Assembly: GCF_900110255.1 (NCBI RefSeq)
Contig: NZ_FODD01000025.1
Coordinates: 83,767-147,766, forward strand
Source of the DNA: Actinacidiphila rubida
Lineage (GTDB): Bacteria; Actinomycetota; Actinomycetes; Streptomycetales; Streptomycetaceae
Reading direction: 5' to 3'
Length of the DNA: 64,000 bases
Each line of letters starts with the position of its first letter. Positions within the stretch are counted from its first letter, which is position 1. Shown here in pieces: positions 35,421-43,966 of this stretch. The notes beneath the pieces are model-generated. The model did not search any database and was not told the origin of the DNA. It saw nothing but the letters and a program-made list of their open reading frames with translations. A program made the translations under genes and the position numbers.

Positions 35421-35467
35421 ACACAGGCACAGGCACAGGCACCAGCACCGGCACCGGCACCAGCACC
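35421..35467. repeat. Hexanucleotide-like CAGGCA/CCGGCA repeat
   Basis: About eight 6-bp units (CAGGCA, CCAGCA, CCGGCA variants) lie in the 356-bp gap between aqpZ and the SseB-domain gene. No coding frame is supported here. Confidence 0.7.
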
Positions 35468-35560
35468 GATCGTCGAGTTGCGCCCTCGTGTGCCGCCCCC
35501 GGCGAAGAGTGCCGTGGCGGCGATGCGGTTGCGCCTGCGCGGACGCGGATCGCGGCGCGC

Positions 35561-35634
35561 GCGGTCAGCGGCAGGCGCGCGCGGTCAGCGGCGGGCGCGC
35601 GCGGTCAGCGGCGGGCGCGCGCGGTCAGCGGGAG
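35561..35634. repeat. 20-bp tandem repeat, four copies, including the stop codon of the next gene
   Basis: GCGGTCAGCGGCGGGCGCGC repeats with an exact 20-bp period at 35561, 35581, 35601 and (partly) 35621. The TCA at 35625-35627 in the last copy is the stop of the minus-strand SseB-domain gene, so the other three copies are duplicates of that gene end. Confidence 0.9.
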
Positions 35635-36404
35635 AAGAGGAGGTCGCCGGGCACGGCGGCGCCCGGGGGCAGCAGCGCCAGGTCGAGGCCCTGGAGCAGG
35701 GCGGCGCGCAGGACCTCGTCGCCGGCGAGCGCGGCGGCGACGCCGCGCCCGGTGGCCTGGACGTCGGCGCCGGGGGCGAGTTCCAGCCCGAGGGTGCCGT
35801 CGCTGCCCGGGGCGCCGGCGACCAGGTGGGCCCGCGCGACGCCGGGCTGTGCCGCGACCGCGGCGCGCAGCGCCTCCCGGACGGCGGGGTCGTCCAGCGG
35901 GTCCGGCCGGTCGGGCCCGAGGGCGGCGGCGCGCAGCGCGGCCCCGGTCAGCTCGTAGACGACCGGGCCAGCCATGTCGACGAGCAGGGTGCCGGCCTTC
36001 TCGTGGGCCAGTGCCTGCAGCGCCTGGTGCAGCGGCACCGCCACCGGCCGCGCGTCCGCCCGCCAGCGGGCCAGCGCCTCGGTCGATGTGAAGGCCGGCA
36101 GGGCACGCCGGCCGTCGGGCGCCTGGATCACCGGCACCGCCATGTCGCTGCTCTTCTCGCGGCGCAGCCCGTCCTCGCCGGTCTCCGCCTCCCCCAGCAC
36201 GGCCACGACCGGGACGAGCAGGCGGGCGCCGTGCAGTGCGGCCACCACGGCGGCGTCCGCCGCGGCCAGTTCGGCCTGGGCGGGCGCGCCGCCGCCGCTC
36301 CGCGCGCGGGCCTGCGCGTAGCCGGCGAGCGCGGCGGCCAGTGCCGGATCGGCGGAGCCGTCGTCGTCGGAGAAGCCGGGGTCCGGAATGTTCTTCAGCG
36401 CCAC
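35625..36404 (-). CDS. SseB N-terminal-domain protein
   Basis: A 259-residue soluble protein. The central part (LLVPVVAV ... MAVPVIQAPDGRRALPAFTSTEALARW) is the SseB N-terminal domain, widespread in actinomycetes with no settled function; the C-terminal half has an Ala-rich region ending PGDLLFSR. The start is GTG at 36404 with no strong ribosome site. Its 3' end is part of a tandem repeat. Confidence 0.82.
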   Translation of the reverse strand: MALKNIPDPGFSDDDGSADPALAAALAGYAQARARSGGGAPAQAELAAADAAVVAALHGARLLVPVVAVLGEAETGEDGLRREKSSDMAVPVIQAPDGRRALPAFTSTEALARWRADARPVAVPLHQALQALAHEKAGTLLVDMAGPVVYELTGAALRAAALGPDRPDPLDDPAVREALRAAVAAQPGVARAHLVAGAPGSDGTLGLELAPGADVQATGRGVAAALAGDEVLRAALLQGLDLALLPPGAAVPGDLLFSR

Positions 36405-36480
36405 GTGGGAACCCTATCCGCCCGCTTCCCCGGCACCGGGCGGGGGCCCGGCGCCCCGGGCGGAACGCGCCGGGCGGGGC

Positions 36481-37656
36481 TCAGGCCGTGCGGCGGCGGA
36501 ACCAGAGAAGTCCGGCCGCGACCACCAGCGCGGCACCGGCGGCCGCGCACGCGGCGGCGACACCGTCACCGAGGAGCTGTGCGTGGTCGGCGGGCGCGGG
36601 GGCCGGCGCGGGGCCCGGGGCGAAGTAGCGGGACGCGTAGGCGACAGGGACCGGGACGGCGGGCTGCGGCTTGAGCTTCCGCGCGGCGGCGAGGGCCGCG
36701 GCGGGGTCGATCAGGCCGGTGCCGACCTGGTCGTTGCGGCCGCCCTTCGGCCGGTGGCGGGTGGTGCTCTGCAGCACCTGCTTGATCTGGGCCGGGCTCA
36801 GCTTGGGGTAGGCGGAGCGGATCAGCGCGGCGGCGCCCGAGACGTACGCGGAAGCGGCGCTGGTGCCCCAGCCGGTGTAGTACGAGCGGTCGGGGTCGGC
36901 GATGACGACGTCCACGCCCGGCGCGGCGACCGACGCGTACCAGCGGCTGGTGGAGAACCCGGCGTGCACGCCGTTGCGGTCCACGGCGGCCACGGCGATG
37001 ACGCCGGGGTAGGCCGCGGGGTAGGACGAGCGGTCGGCGGCCTCGCCGCCGTTGCCCGCGGACGCCACCACGACGACGCCCTTGCTCAGCGCGTAGCGGA
37101 TCGCGTCGTCCTCGGCGGCGACCGGCGCGGCGGTGGCGCTGTCATCGCCGAGCGACAGATTGATGACGTCCGCGCCGTGGTCGACGGCCCAGCGGATGCC
37201 GTTGGGCAGCGCGTCGCCCCGGCTGGCGCGGGCCTTGGCGCGCTGCGGATCCTTGTCCTCCAGGATGACCCGCACCGGAAGGATGCGGGCCTTGGGGGCG
37301 ATGCCCATGACGCCGGACCCGTCACCGTAGCCGTGGCCGTGCCCCGCGATGATCGCGGCCATGCCCGTGCCGTGGCGGGCCCAGGCGCTGTCGCCGCGCT
37401 TGGCGCCGAAGCCGACCTCGTCCTTGCCCGCGAGCACCTGCCCGGTCAGGTCGGGGTGGGTGGCGTCGACGCCGGTGTCCAGCACGGCGACGGTGACGCC
37501 GGCGCCCTGGCTGGTGCGCCACGCGGTCTGCGCGTGCAGCGCGTCGAGCGCCCAGTCCGCGTTGCGGACCGCGTCGGCCCCGGCGAGGCCGGGCGTGGCG
37601 ACGGTGAGGGCCGCGGCGGCCGCGAGGGCCGCGAGCAGGCGGCGGGTCGGGGTCAT
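36481..37656 (-). CDS. Mycosin-like membrane-anchored subtilisin protease
   Basis: A 391-residue secreted serine protease. It has a signal peptide (residues 1-27), the S8 catalytic triad D60 (AVLDTGVD), H95 (RHGTGMA) and S266 (WGTSAAS), and a C-terminal membrane helix (~365-385) followed by FRRRTA. This is the mycosin plan linked to type VII secretion, but no ESX genes are in the window. Its ATG overlaps the stop of the upstream proline-rich gene by 4 nt, so the two are coupled. Confidence 0.88.
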   Translation of the reverse strand: MTPTRRLLAALAAAAALTVATPGLAGADAVRNADWALDALHAQTAWRTSQGAGVTVAVLDTGVDATHPDLTGQVLAGKDEVGFGAKRGDSAWARHGTGMAAIIAGHGHGYGDGSGVMGIAPKARILPVRVILEDKDPQRAKARASRGDALPNGIRWAVDHGADVINLSLGDDSATAAPVAAEDDAIRYALSKGVVVVASAGNGGEAADRSSYPAAYPGVIAVAAVDRNGVHAGFSTSRWYASVAAPGVDVVIADPDRSYYTGWGTSAASAYVSGAAALIRSAYPKLSPAQIKQVLQSTTRHRPKGGRNDQVGTGLIDPAAALAAARKLKPQPAVPVPVAYASRYFAPGPAPAPAPADHAQLLGDGVAAACAAAGAALVVAAGLLWFRRRTA

Positions 37657-39149
37657 CGGCTCTTCTCCGCGCCCGCGGGGGCGGTGGTCGGGGCGGTGGG
37701 GTGCAGCAGGGCGCCCACGGCGGAGTGCAGCCGGTCGTCGACGGCCGAGGCGAGGGCGGTGGCGTCGAAGCCGAGGCCGGCCTGCGCGGGCGCGCTGGTC
37801 GCTCCCTGCGCGTCCGCCTTGTCGGCGGGCTGCGGGGTGGAGACCGTCCGGCCGTCGGCGAAGCCGCTCACCGCGTAGACGACGAACGGCAGGTCGGCGG
37901 AGACCTGCACGGCCCAGCTGCCGCGCTGCCGGTCCCCGAACCCGGCGGCGGCCGTGCCGGGGAACGGCGCCGTCCTGGGCAGCAGGTCGGTGCGGTCGCC
38001 GAGGTTCTGGGTGGTCCAGCGCTGGTTGAGCGCGGACATGTCCTTCGCCTCACCGGAGGCGACGAGCAGGCCGACCGTGGTCACCGTCGAGGACGTGCTG
38101 TCCACGTAGGTGGCGCGCATCAGGCGGGCGCAGCCGACGGGCGCCAGCACCTTCTGCAGCAGCGGGTCGAAGGCGGCGGCGCAGCCCGCGGGCCGGGACA
38201 CGCCGATCCGCGTCCACGAGCGGTCGGCACCGCCCGGGCCGGCTCCGGACTGCGCGAGGGTCGGCGGGAACAGCTGGTCGACGGGCACCTCGTGCCACAC
38301 GGTCCGCGCCCGGGCGAACGCCTCGGGGCTGCCGTCGGCGACCGCCGCGGCGGCCCGGGAACCGTGGTTGAGGACGGCTCCCGCGGTGGCGCCGCCGATC
38401 AGCCCGAGGCCCAGCACGAGGGCCGTGGCGGCCAACACCTTGCCGCGGGCGGGGCGGCGCGGCGCCTCGGGCGCGGCGGTGGGCGGGCCGGGGTGGGGGG
38501 CGGAGTAGGTCCCGGTGTAGGCGCCGCCGGCCGGCGGCCGCGCCAGGCCGAAGTCCGGCCACACCGGTTCGTCGTCGGCGCTCGCGCCGGGGACGGTGCC
38601 GGGGGCGGCGCCCGTGCCGGTCCCCATGCCCGCGGCCGGCCGGAACGGCGGCGGCGCGGGGGCTGCGGCCCAGCCGGACTGCGGGGGGACGGAGGGCGCG
38701 GCCGGCGGCGGCGGGGGCGCCGCCGCGGCGTACCGCGGCGGGGCCGCCGGCGCGGCGGGCGGTGTCGCGGGAGAGGCGGGCGGGCGGGGCGGCCGCGGAA
38801 CACCCGCGGGACGCGGCGGGGCTGTGGGCGGCAGCGGTCCGGCGGCGGGCGGGGCCGGGGACGGTCCGGCGGCGGGCGGCCGCGGGGGCTGCGGCGGCAC
38901 CGGGGGCGGCACCTGCCCGGCGGCGGGTTCGGGGCCGTCCTGCGCGGCGTCGGGGCCCGCACCGGGCGCGGCCGGTGCGGCCGGCGGCACCGAGGGCGCG
39001 GCGGGCGGGGGCGCCGGGGACCGCGGTATCGGCGGGGTGGGGCCGTCGGCGGCCGCCTCGTCCGCGGCGGGGGTGCCGGCGGGGCGCCGGGGATGCAGCG
39101 TGGGGAACGGGGAGGGCGGGGTCTGTCCGTTGTCCACTCCGGTGCTCAC
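37653..39149 (-). CDS. Proline/alanine-rich single-pass membrane protein
   Basis: A 498-residue protein. Residues 1-~235 are a disordered cytoplasmic tail of Pro/Ala runs; a membrane helix follows (VLAATALVLGLGLIGGATAGAVL); the external C-terminal domain has paired cysteines (GCAAAF and GCARLM) and may be a fold of ~200 residues. The GTG at 39149 with GAGGGAG upstream gives the full disordered region. It is the first gene of a two-gene operon with the mycosin-like protease. Function is unknown; it could be a partner or substrate of that protease. Confidence 0.8.
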   Translation of the reverse strand: MSTGVDNGQTPPSPFPTLHPRRPAGTPAADEAAADGPTPPIPRSPAPPPAAPSVPPAAPAAPGAGPDAAQDGPEPAAGQVPPPVPPQPPRPPAAGPSPAPPAAGPLPPTAPPRPAGVPRPPRPPASPATPPAAPAAPPRYAAAAPPPPPAAPSVPPQSGWAAAPAPPPFRPAAGMGTGTGAAPGTVPGASADDEPVWPDFGLARPPAGGAYTGTYSAPHPGPPTAAPEAPRRPARGKVLAATALVLGLGLIGGATAGAVLNHGSRAAAAVADGSPEAFARARTVWHEVPVDQLFPPTLAQSGAGPGGADRSWTRIGVSRPAGCAAAFDPLLQKVLAPVGCARLMRATYVDSTSSTVTTVGLLVASGEAKDMSALNQRWTTQNLGDRTDLLPRTAPFPGTAAAGFGDRQRGSWAVQVSADLPFVVYAVSGFADGRTVSTPQPADKADAQGATSAPAQAGLGFDATALASAVDDRLHSAVGALLHPTAPTTAPAGAEKSR

Positions 39150-39328
39150 CCGGCGCTCCCTCGTGACCTGTACGTACGTGCGCTGCTTCCGCGTCACTCT
39201 ACGGGGTCGGCGGGGGCCGCGGAGCCCACCGGGGCGGCAGGTGCTCGTCAACTCCGGTGCCGGTTCGGGCATCTCACGCATCCCGCGCACCCCTACCGCC
39301 GGGTAGGCGACTCTGGCAGGCTTCCGCC

Positions 39329-40531
39329 ATGTCCGATCGTGCAGCCGACCGGGCCCGGTACGACCGGGCCACCGCGCATCTCGACGCCCCGCTGGCGCTC
39401 GTGGACCTCGACGCGTTCGACGCGAACGCCGCCGACCTGGTCCGCCGGGCCGGTGGCAAGCCGATCCGCGTCGCCTCGAAGTCCGTGCGCTGCCGCGCGC
39501 TCCTGGAGCGCGTCCTGGCCCGTGACGGCTTCGAGGGCGTGATGTCCTTCACGCTCGCGGAGTCGCTGTGGCTGGCCCGGGCCGGCCTCGACGACGTGCT
39601 GCTGGCCTACCCGTCGGCCGACCGGGCCGCGTACGCCGAGCTGGCCGCCGACCCGAAACTCGCCGCCGCGGTGACCGTCATGGTCGACGACCCCGCGCAG
39701 CTCGACCTGATCGACGCGGCCCGCGACGGTGGCACCGAGACGATCCGGATCGCCCTCGAACTGGACACGTCGCTGCGGAAGTTGGCCGGGCGGCTGCGGA
39801 TAGGCGCGCTGCGCTCCCCGCTGCACGCGCCGGAACGGCTGGCCGAGGTCGCGGGCGCGGTGGCACGGCGGCCGGGCTTCCGGCTGGTCGGCCTCATGGG
39901 GTACGAGGGGCACATCGCGGGCGTGGGCGACGCGCTGGCCGGGCGGCGGGCCCGCTCGCTGGCGATCCGCCTGATGCAGTCCGCGGCCCGCAGGGAGCTG
40001 GCGGCGCGGCGCGCCGCGGCGGTCCGGGCGGTGCGCGAGGTCGTGCCGGACCTGGAGTTCGTCAACGGCGGCGGCACGGGCAGCGTGCAGCACACCGCCG
40101 CGGAGGACGCGGTCACCGAGATCGCGGCCGGCTCCGGCCTGTACGTGCCGCGGCTCTTCGACAACTACACCGCGTTCAGCGGCCGCCCGGCGGCCCTGTT
40201 CGCGCTGCCGGTGGTGCGGCGCCCCGGGGTGGGCGTCGTGACGGTGCTGGGCGGCGGGTACCCCGCGTCGGGTGCGGCCGGAAAGGACCGCCTGCCGCAG
40301 CCGTACCTCCCGGAGGGCCTGCGGTACGACGCGCAGGAGGGGGCCGGCGAGGTGCAGACGCCGCTGCTGGGCTCGCCCGCGGACGACCTGCTGATCGGCG
40401 ACAAGGTGTGGTTCCGGCACGCCAAGGCCGGTGAACTGTGCGAGCGCTTCGCGGAGTTGCACCTGGTCGAGGGCGACCGGATCACCGGGTCCGTGCCGAC
40501 GTACCGCGGCGAGGGCAAGACGTTCCTCTAG
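39329..40531 (+). CDS. PLP-dependent amino acid aldolase/deaminase (alanine racemase-like fold)
   Basis: A 400-residue fold-type III PLP protein. VASKSVRCRALLERVL contains the PLP lysine (K at about residue 51 in ASKS). VGLMGYEGH and FVNGGGTGS are typical of D-threonine aldolase/D-serine dehydratase relatives annotated as amino acid deaminase/aldolase. The substrate is not determined. The gene is single and divergent from the proline-rich gene, with a terminator after it. Confidence 0.82.
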   Translation: MSDRAADRARYDRATAHLDAPLALVDLDAFDANAADLVRRAGGKPIRVASKSVRCRALLERVLARDGFEGVMSFTLAESLWLARAGLDDVLLAYPSADRAAYAELAADPKLAAAVTVMVDDPAQLDLIDAARDGGTETIRIALELDTSLRKLAGRLRIGALRSPLHAPERLAEVAGAVARRPGFRLVGLMGYEGHIAGVGDALAGRRARSLAIRLMQSAARRELAARRAAAVRAVREVVPDLEFVNGGGTGSVQHTAAEDAVTEIAAGSGLYVPRLFDNYTAFSGRPAALFALPVVRRPGVGVVTVLGGGYPASGAAGKDRLPQPYLPEGLRYDAQEGAGEVQTPLLGSPADDLLIGDKVWFRHAKAGELCERFAELHLVEGDRITGSVPTYRGEGKTFL

Positions 40532-40576
40532 GGCCTGTCGAGACGGACCCGAGCCCCCGGCCGTACGGGTACGGGT

Positions 40577-40600
40577 CCCCGCCACTCGGGAGTGGCGGGG
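40577..40600. terminator. Bidirectional terminator
   Basis: CCCCGCCACT-CGGG-AGTGGCGGGG is a perfect 10-bp hairpin between the convergent aldolase and DUF2510 genes. Confidence 0.85.
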
Positions 40601-40624
40601 GCCCGGGGCGGCGGGGTGGGGCGG

Positions 40625-41605
40625 TCAGACGCCGGTGCCGCTCTGGCCGCCGGAGCTGTCGGCCTTGATGCCGGCGGTGATGGTGTCCATGTCCGCCGGC
40701 TTCGGCGCGTCGGAGCTGATGTCGAAGCCGAAGCGGACGACGACGAGCTTGCCGTTGCCGGAGGGCGACGGGAAGGCCAGCGACTCGACGTAGCCGTCCG
40801 TGCCGGACTTGGTGCTGATCTTCCACCGGACCAGGTAGCCCTGCTGTCCCGCGACGGTGACGGACCGGGACGCGACCTCGCTGTGCGAGGTGGTCGCGCC
40901 GTAGGTGTCGGAGCTGTAGGCGTTGGCGGCATTGGGGGCGATGTCCGCCTTCGCGGCCGCCTCGGCGGTCTTGGCGGACAGCTTCAGTGCCTCGGCCGGC
41001 GCGGCGAAGGCGCCGCCGCGCACGCAGCTCTGCGAGGAGTCGCCGGGGCAGGGGTAGCCACCGGTCGTCACGTTCGCGCCGACGCCGCTCTGGCCGGCGG
41101 CGCCCTGCCAGCCGTCGAGCACCGGCAGGCTGATGCCGTCGTAGGCGTCGACGGCCTTGCTGGCGTCCCCGCCCTGGCCGCCGTCCTGGCCGCCGGCGCC
41201 GCCGGGACCCGTGGGGGTCTGGCCGGGCGACCGCGGGGTGAGGCCCTTGCCCTGGTCCTGGGGGGCGCTCGTGGCGGACGTGGGCGAGGAGGCGTCGTCC
41301 TTCTTGCCGTTCGAGCCGAGGACGATGATGCCCGCGACGACACCGCCGATCACGACGAGCGCCGCGATGATCGCGAGCACGACGGTGCCGGGCCTGCGCC
41401 CGCGGCCGCCCTGCGGGTCACCGGACGGGTACGGGTACGGGTAGCCGTACGCGCCAGGCTGCTGCGGGACGTCCGGCGCTGGTGCGGTCCGGGTGTACTC
41501 GGTCCACGCGCTCCCGTCCCACCAGCGTTCCATGGCCGGGCCGTTGCCTGTGTGCCCGGGTTCTGGATACCAGCCGGGCGGGGTCGTCGTCGTCACGGCG
41601 GTCAC
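40625..41605 (-). CDS. DUF2510-domain membrane protein
   Basis: A 326-residue protein. The N-terminal DUF2510 motif PPGWYPEPGHTGNGPAMERW and WWDGSAWTEYT is followed by a Tyr/Pro-rich linker, a membrane helix (~75-96) and an external domain of ~190 residues with two cysteines (GGYPCPGDSSQSC). DUF2510 proteins are actinobacterial envelope proteins of unknown role. The GTG at 41605 is used; a GTG nine bases in is possible. Confidence 0.82.
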   Translation of the reverse strand: MTAVTTTTPPGWYPEPGHTGNGPAMERWWDGSAWTEYTRTAPAPDVPQQPGAYGYPYPYPSGDPQGGRGRRPGTVVLAIIAALVVIGGVVAGIIVLGSNGKKDDASSPTSATSAPQDQGKGLTPRSPGQTPTGPGGAGGQDGGQGGDASKAVDAYDGISLPVLDGWQGAAGQSGVGANVTTGGYPCPGDSSQSCVRGGAFAAPAEALKLSAKTAEAAAKADIAPNAANAYSSDTYGATTSHSEVASRSVTVAGQQGYLVRWKISTKSGTDGYVESLAFPSPSGNGKLVVVRFGFDISSDAPKPADMDTITAGIKADSSGGQSGTGV

Positions 41606-41704
41606 CCTATGGCCCGAGCATGAGAATCCCGTAAGCGCCTGGTCACGATTCGGGCGGCAGCCCTGGAACGGAACGGTGTCCGGGGGTGCCCGGCGCGCCG
41701 CGGT

Positions 41705-42643
41705 TCAGCCCCGGGTGAGCGCGAGGAGGTCGCGGGCGGGACCGGTGGGGCGGTGGCCGGCCGGCCACACGGCGCGCAGCGAGCGGGTCAGGACGAGGTC
41801 CGGGGCGAGCGGCACGGCGGCGAGGCGCCCGGTGCCCAGCTCCTCCTCGACGGCCAGTTCGCTGAGCACGGCGGGGCCGGCGCCGCTGACCGTGGCGGCC
41901 TTGACGGCGGTGGTCGAGGAGAGTTCCAGCAGCGGCGCGGCCGGTCCGGAGTGCGGGGCCAGGGCGGCGTCGAGGACCTGGCGGGTGCCGGAGCCGGACT
42001 CGCGCAGGATCAACGGGGTGGCGGCGAGTTCGGCCGCGGGCAGCGGCAGCCGCCGGCGCGCCCAGGGGTGGTGGGCCGCGGTGACGACGAGCAGGCGGTC
42101 GTGGCCGATCACCGCGGAGTCCAGGCCGGTCGGCACGTCGAGTCCTTCGACGAAGCCGAGGTCCGCCTCGCCCTCCAGCACCTGCTGGGCGACGGCCGTC
42201 GAGTTGCCCGCGGCCAGCGACACCGCGGTGCCGGGCCGCCGCCCGTGCAGGGCGATCAGCCAGCCGGGCATCAGGTACTCGGCGACGGTCATGCTGGCGG
42301 CGACCCGCAGCCGCGAGTCGCGGCGGCCGCGCAGCGCCCGCGCCCCCACGTCGAACGCCTCCGCGGCCTCGACCACGCGCCGGGCCCAGACGCTGACCAG
42401 CGCGCCCTCGTCGGTGAGCCGGGAACCGCTGGGCGAGCGCCGCACGAGGGCCACGCCGAGCTGCGTCTCCAGCGCGCGCAGCCGCCCGCTGGCCGCGGGC
42501 TGGCTGATGCCGAGCTCCCGCGCGGCCCGGCCGAGGCTGCCCAGGCGGGCGACGGCCAGTAGCAGCTCCATCGCCCCGAGGTCGGGAACCCGGTGCGCGA
42601 GGGGCGCGGCGGGCTCCCCGTGCGGTTCGGTGGCGCTGCTCAT
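41705..42643 (-). CDS. LysR-family transcriptional regulator
   Basis: A 312-residue regulator. The N-terminal helix-turn-helix (ELLLAVARLGSLGRAARELG, SQPAASGRLRALE) is followed by the substrate-binding domain (~110-305). It is divergent from a TDT transporter gene 70 bp away; a LysR-type box overlaps its own start codon. It probably controls that transporter and itself. Confidence 0.93.
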   Translation of the reverse strand: MSSATEPHGEPAAPLAHRVPDLGAMELLLAVARLGSLGRAARELGISQPAASGRLRALETQLGVALVRRSPSGSRLTDEGALVSVWARRVVEAAEAFDVGARALRGRRDSRLRVAASMTVAEYLMPGWLIALHGRRPGTAVSLAAGNSTAVAQQVLEGEADLGFVEGLDVPTGLDSAVIGHDRLLVVTAAHHPWARRRLPLPAAELAATPLILRESGSGTRQVLDAALAPHSGPAAPLLELSSTTAVKAATVSGAGPAVLSELAVEEELGTGRLAAVPLAPDLVLTRSLRAVWPAGHRPTGPARDLLALTRG

Positions 42644-42657
42644 AACCCCAGCTTATG
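42641..42657. promoter_or_regulatory. LysR-type box (T-N11-A) between lysR and the transporter gene
   Basis: CATAACCCCAGCTTATG has the arms CATAA and TTATG around 7 bp, and fits the T-N11-A form. It overlaps the ATG of the LysR gene and lies ~60 bp before the transporter start. Confidence 0.6.
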
Positions 42658-42713
42658 TGCCGATAGCCGGGCGGCCCCTACCGGCCGGGGACGGCCTCGG
42701 CGAGGGTCGGGGT

Positions 42714-43847
42714 ATGGCTGTCGTGAGTGCTCCGTCCCCGTCCCTGTCCGCTCCGGGGGCCCCGTCCCCGTCCGTGCCGGTGGGCCGGCGGGGTCTCACG
42801 CTGCGCCAGGTGGGGCCCAACTGGTACGCCACCGTGATGGGCACCGCGATCGTCGGCAACGCCGGGGTGGCGCTGCCCGGCAGCCCGCCGTGGCTGCGGG
42901 ACGCCTGCTCGGTGGTGTGGGTGCTGTCGGTGGTGCTGCTCGCCGGAGTGCTGGGGGCGCGCGCGCTGCGCTGGATCCGCCACCCGGCGGCGGCCCGCGG
43001 CGATCTGCTGGACCCGGCGGTCGCGCCGTTCTTCGGCTGCCTGCCGATGGCCCTGCTGGCGGTCGGCGCGGGAGCACTGTCCTGCGGGCGGACGGTGATC
43101 GGCGAGCCGGCCGCGACCGGTCTGGACGCGGTGCTGTGGGGGGCCGGCTCCGTGCTCGCGCTGCTGGTCGCGGCGGGCGTGCCGTATCTGATGGTGACCC
43201 GGCACCGGATCGGCGCGGACGACGCGTCGCCGGTGTGGCTGCTGCCGATCGTGGCGCCGATGGTGGCGGCGGCGCTCGGCCCTGCGCTGGTGGCGCATCT
43301 GCCGGCCGGCGACGTACAGGGCCGCGAGGCGCTGCTGCTGGGGTGCCTGGCGATGTTCGGGATGAGCCTGCTGGCGACGCTCACGCTGCTGCCTCTGGTG
43401 TGGGGGCGGTTGCTGCGCACCGGGCCGCTGCCGGTGGCGCTGACCCCGGCGCTGTTCCTGGTGCTCGGCCCGCTGGGCCAGTCCACGACGGCGGCCGGGA
43501 ACGTCGCCGACGCGGCGCCGGGCAGCGTGCCCGGGCCCTACGCGGCGGCGCTGCGCGGCTTCGCCGTCCTGTACGGCGTCCCGGTGATGGGCTTCGCCCT
43601 GCTGTGGCTCGCGATCGCGCTCGCCCTGGTGGTCAGGGCGGCCCGCAACGGCATGGGGTTCTCCATGACCTGGTGGGCGTTCACCTTCCCGGTCGGCACC
43701 TGCGTCACCGGCGCCGCGGGCCTGGCCCGCCACACCGGCCTGCACGCGCTGACCTGGCTGGCGGTCGCGCTGTACGCGGCGCTGGCCGCCGCCTGGCTGG
43801 CCGCCGCGGCGGGCACGGTGCGGGCGAGCGTGGCCCGGCCCGCCTGA
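42714..43847 (+). CDS. TDT-family (TehA/SLAC1-like) transporter
   Basis: A 377-residue membrane protein with about ten helices. GPNWYATVMGTAIVGNAG near the N-terminus is the typical first-helix motif of tellurite-resistance/dicarboxylate transporters. Substrate could be an anion such as a C4-dicarboxylate or sulfite; the sequence does not decide. The ATG at 42714 is chosen because the first motif follows a short polar tail of ~30 residues. It pairs with the divergent LysR gene. Confidence 0.87.
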   Translation: MAVVSAPSPSLSAPGAPSPSVPVGRRGLTLRQVGPNWYATVMGTAIVGNAGVALPGSPPWLRDACSVVWVLSVVLLAGVLGARALRWIRHPAAARGDLLDPAVAPFFGCLPMALLAVGAGALSCGRTVIGEPAATGLDAVLWGAGSVLALLVAAGVPYLMVTRHRIGADDASPVWLLPIVAPMVAAALGPALVAHLPAGDVQGREALLLGCLAMFGMSLLATLTLLPLVWGRLLRTGPLPVALTPALFLVLGPLGQSTTAAGNVADAAPGSVPGPYAAALRGFAVLYGVPVMGFALLWLAIALALVVRAARNGMGFSMTWWAFTFPVGTCVTGAAGLARHTGLHALTWLAVALYAALAAAWLAAAAGTVRASVARPA

Positions 43848-43859
43848 CGCCTCCGGCTC

Positions 43860-43966
43860 GGACGGCGCCGGGCCGGACGGCGCCGGGCCGGCAGGTCAAC
43901 GGTCCGAAAGGTCAACGGTCCGGAAGGTCAACGGTCCGAAAGGTCAACGGTCCGGAAGGTCAACGG
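43860..43966. repeat. Two tandem repeats downstream of the TDT gene; the second copies a stop codon
   Basis: GGACGGCGCCGGGCC occurs twice in tandem (43860-43889). It is followed by 4.6 copies of a 16-bp unit AGGTCAACGGTCCGRA starting at 43893, 43909, 43925, 43941 and 43957, with GAA and GGA endings alternating. The TCA at 43960-43962 in the last copy is the stop of the minus-strand BtuF-like gene. Confidence 0.9.

Noticed and set aside
35561..35634. Regular repeats considered as a CRISPR array.
   Set aside because: Units are directly adjacent with no unique spacers and no cas genes are nearby. The same applies to 43893-43966.
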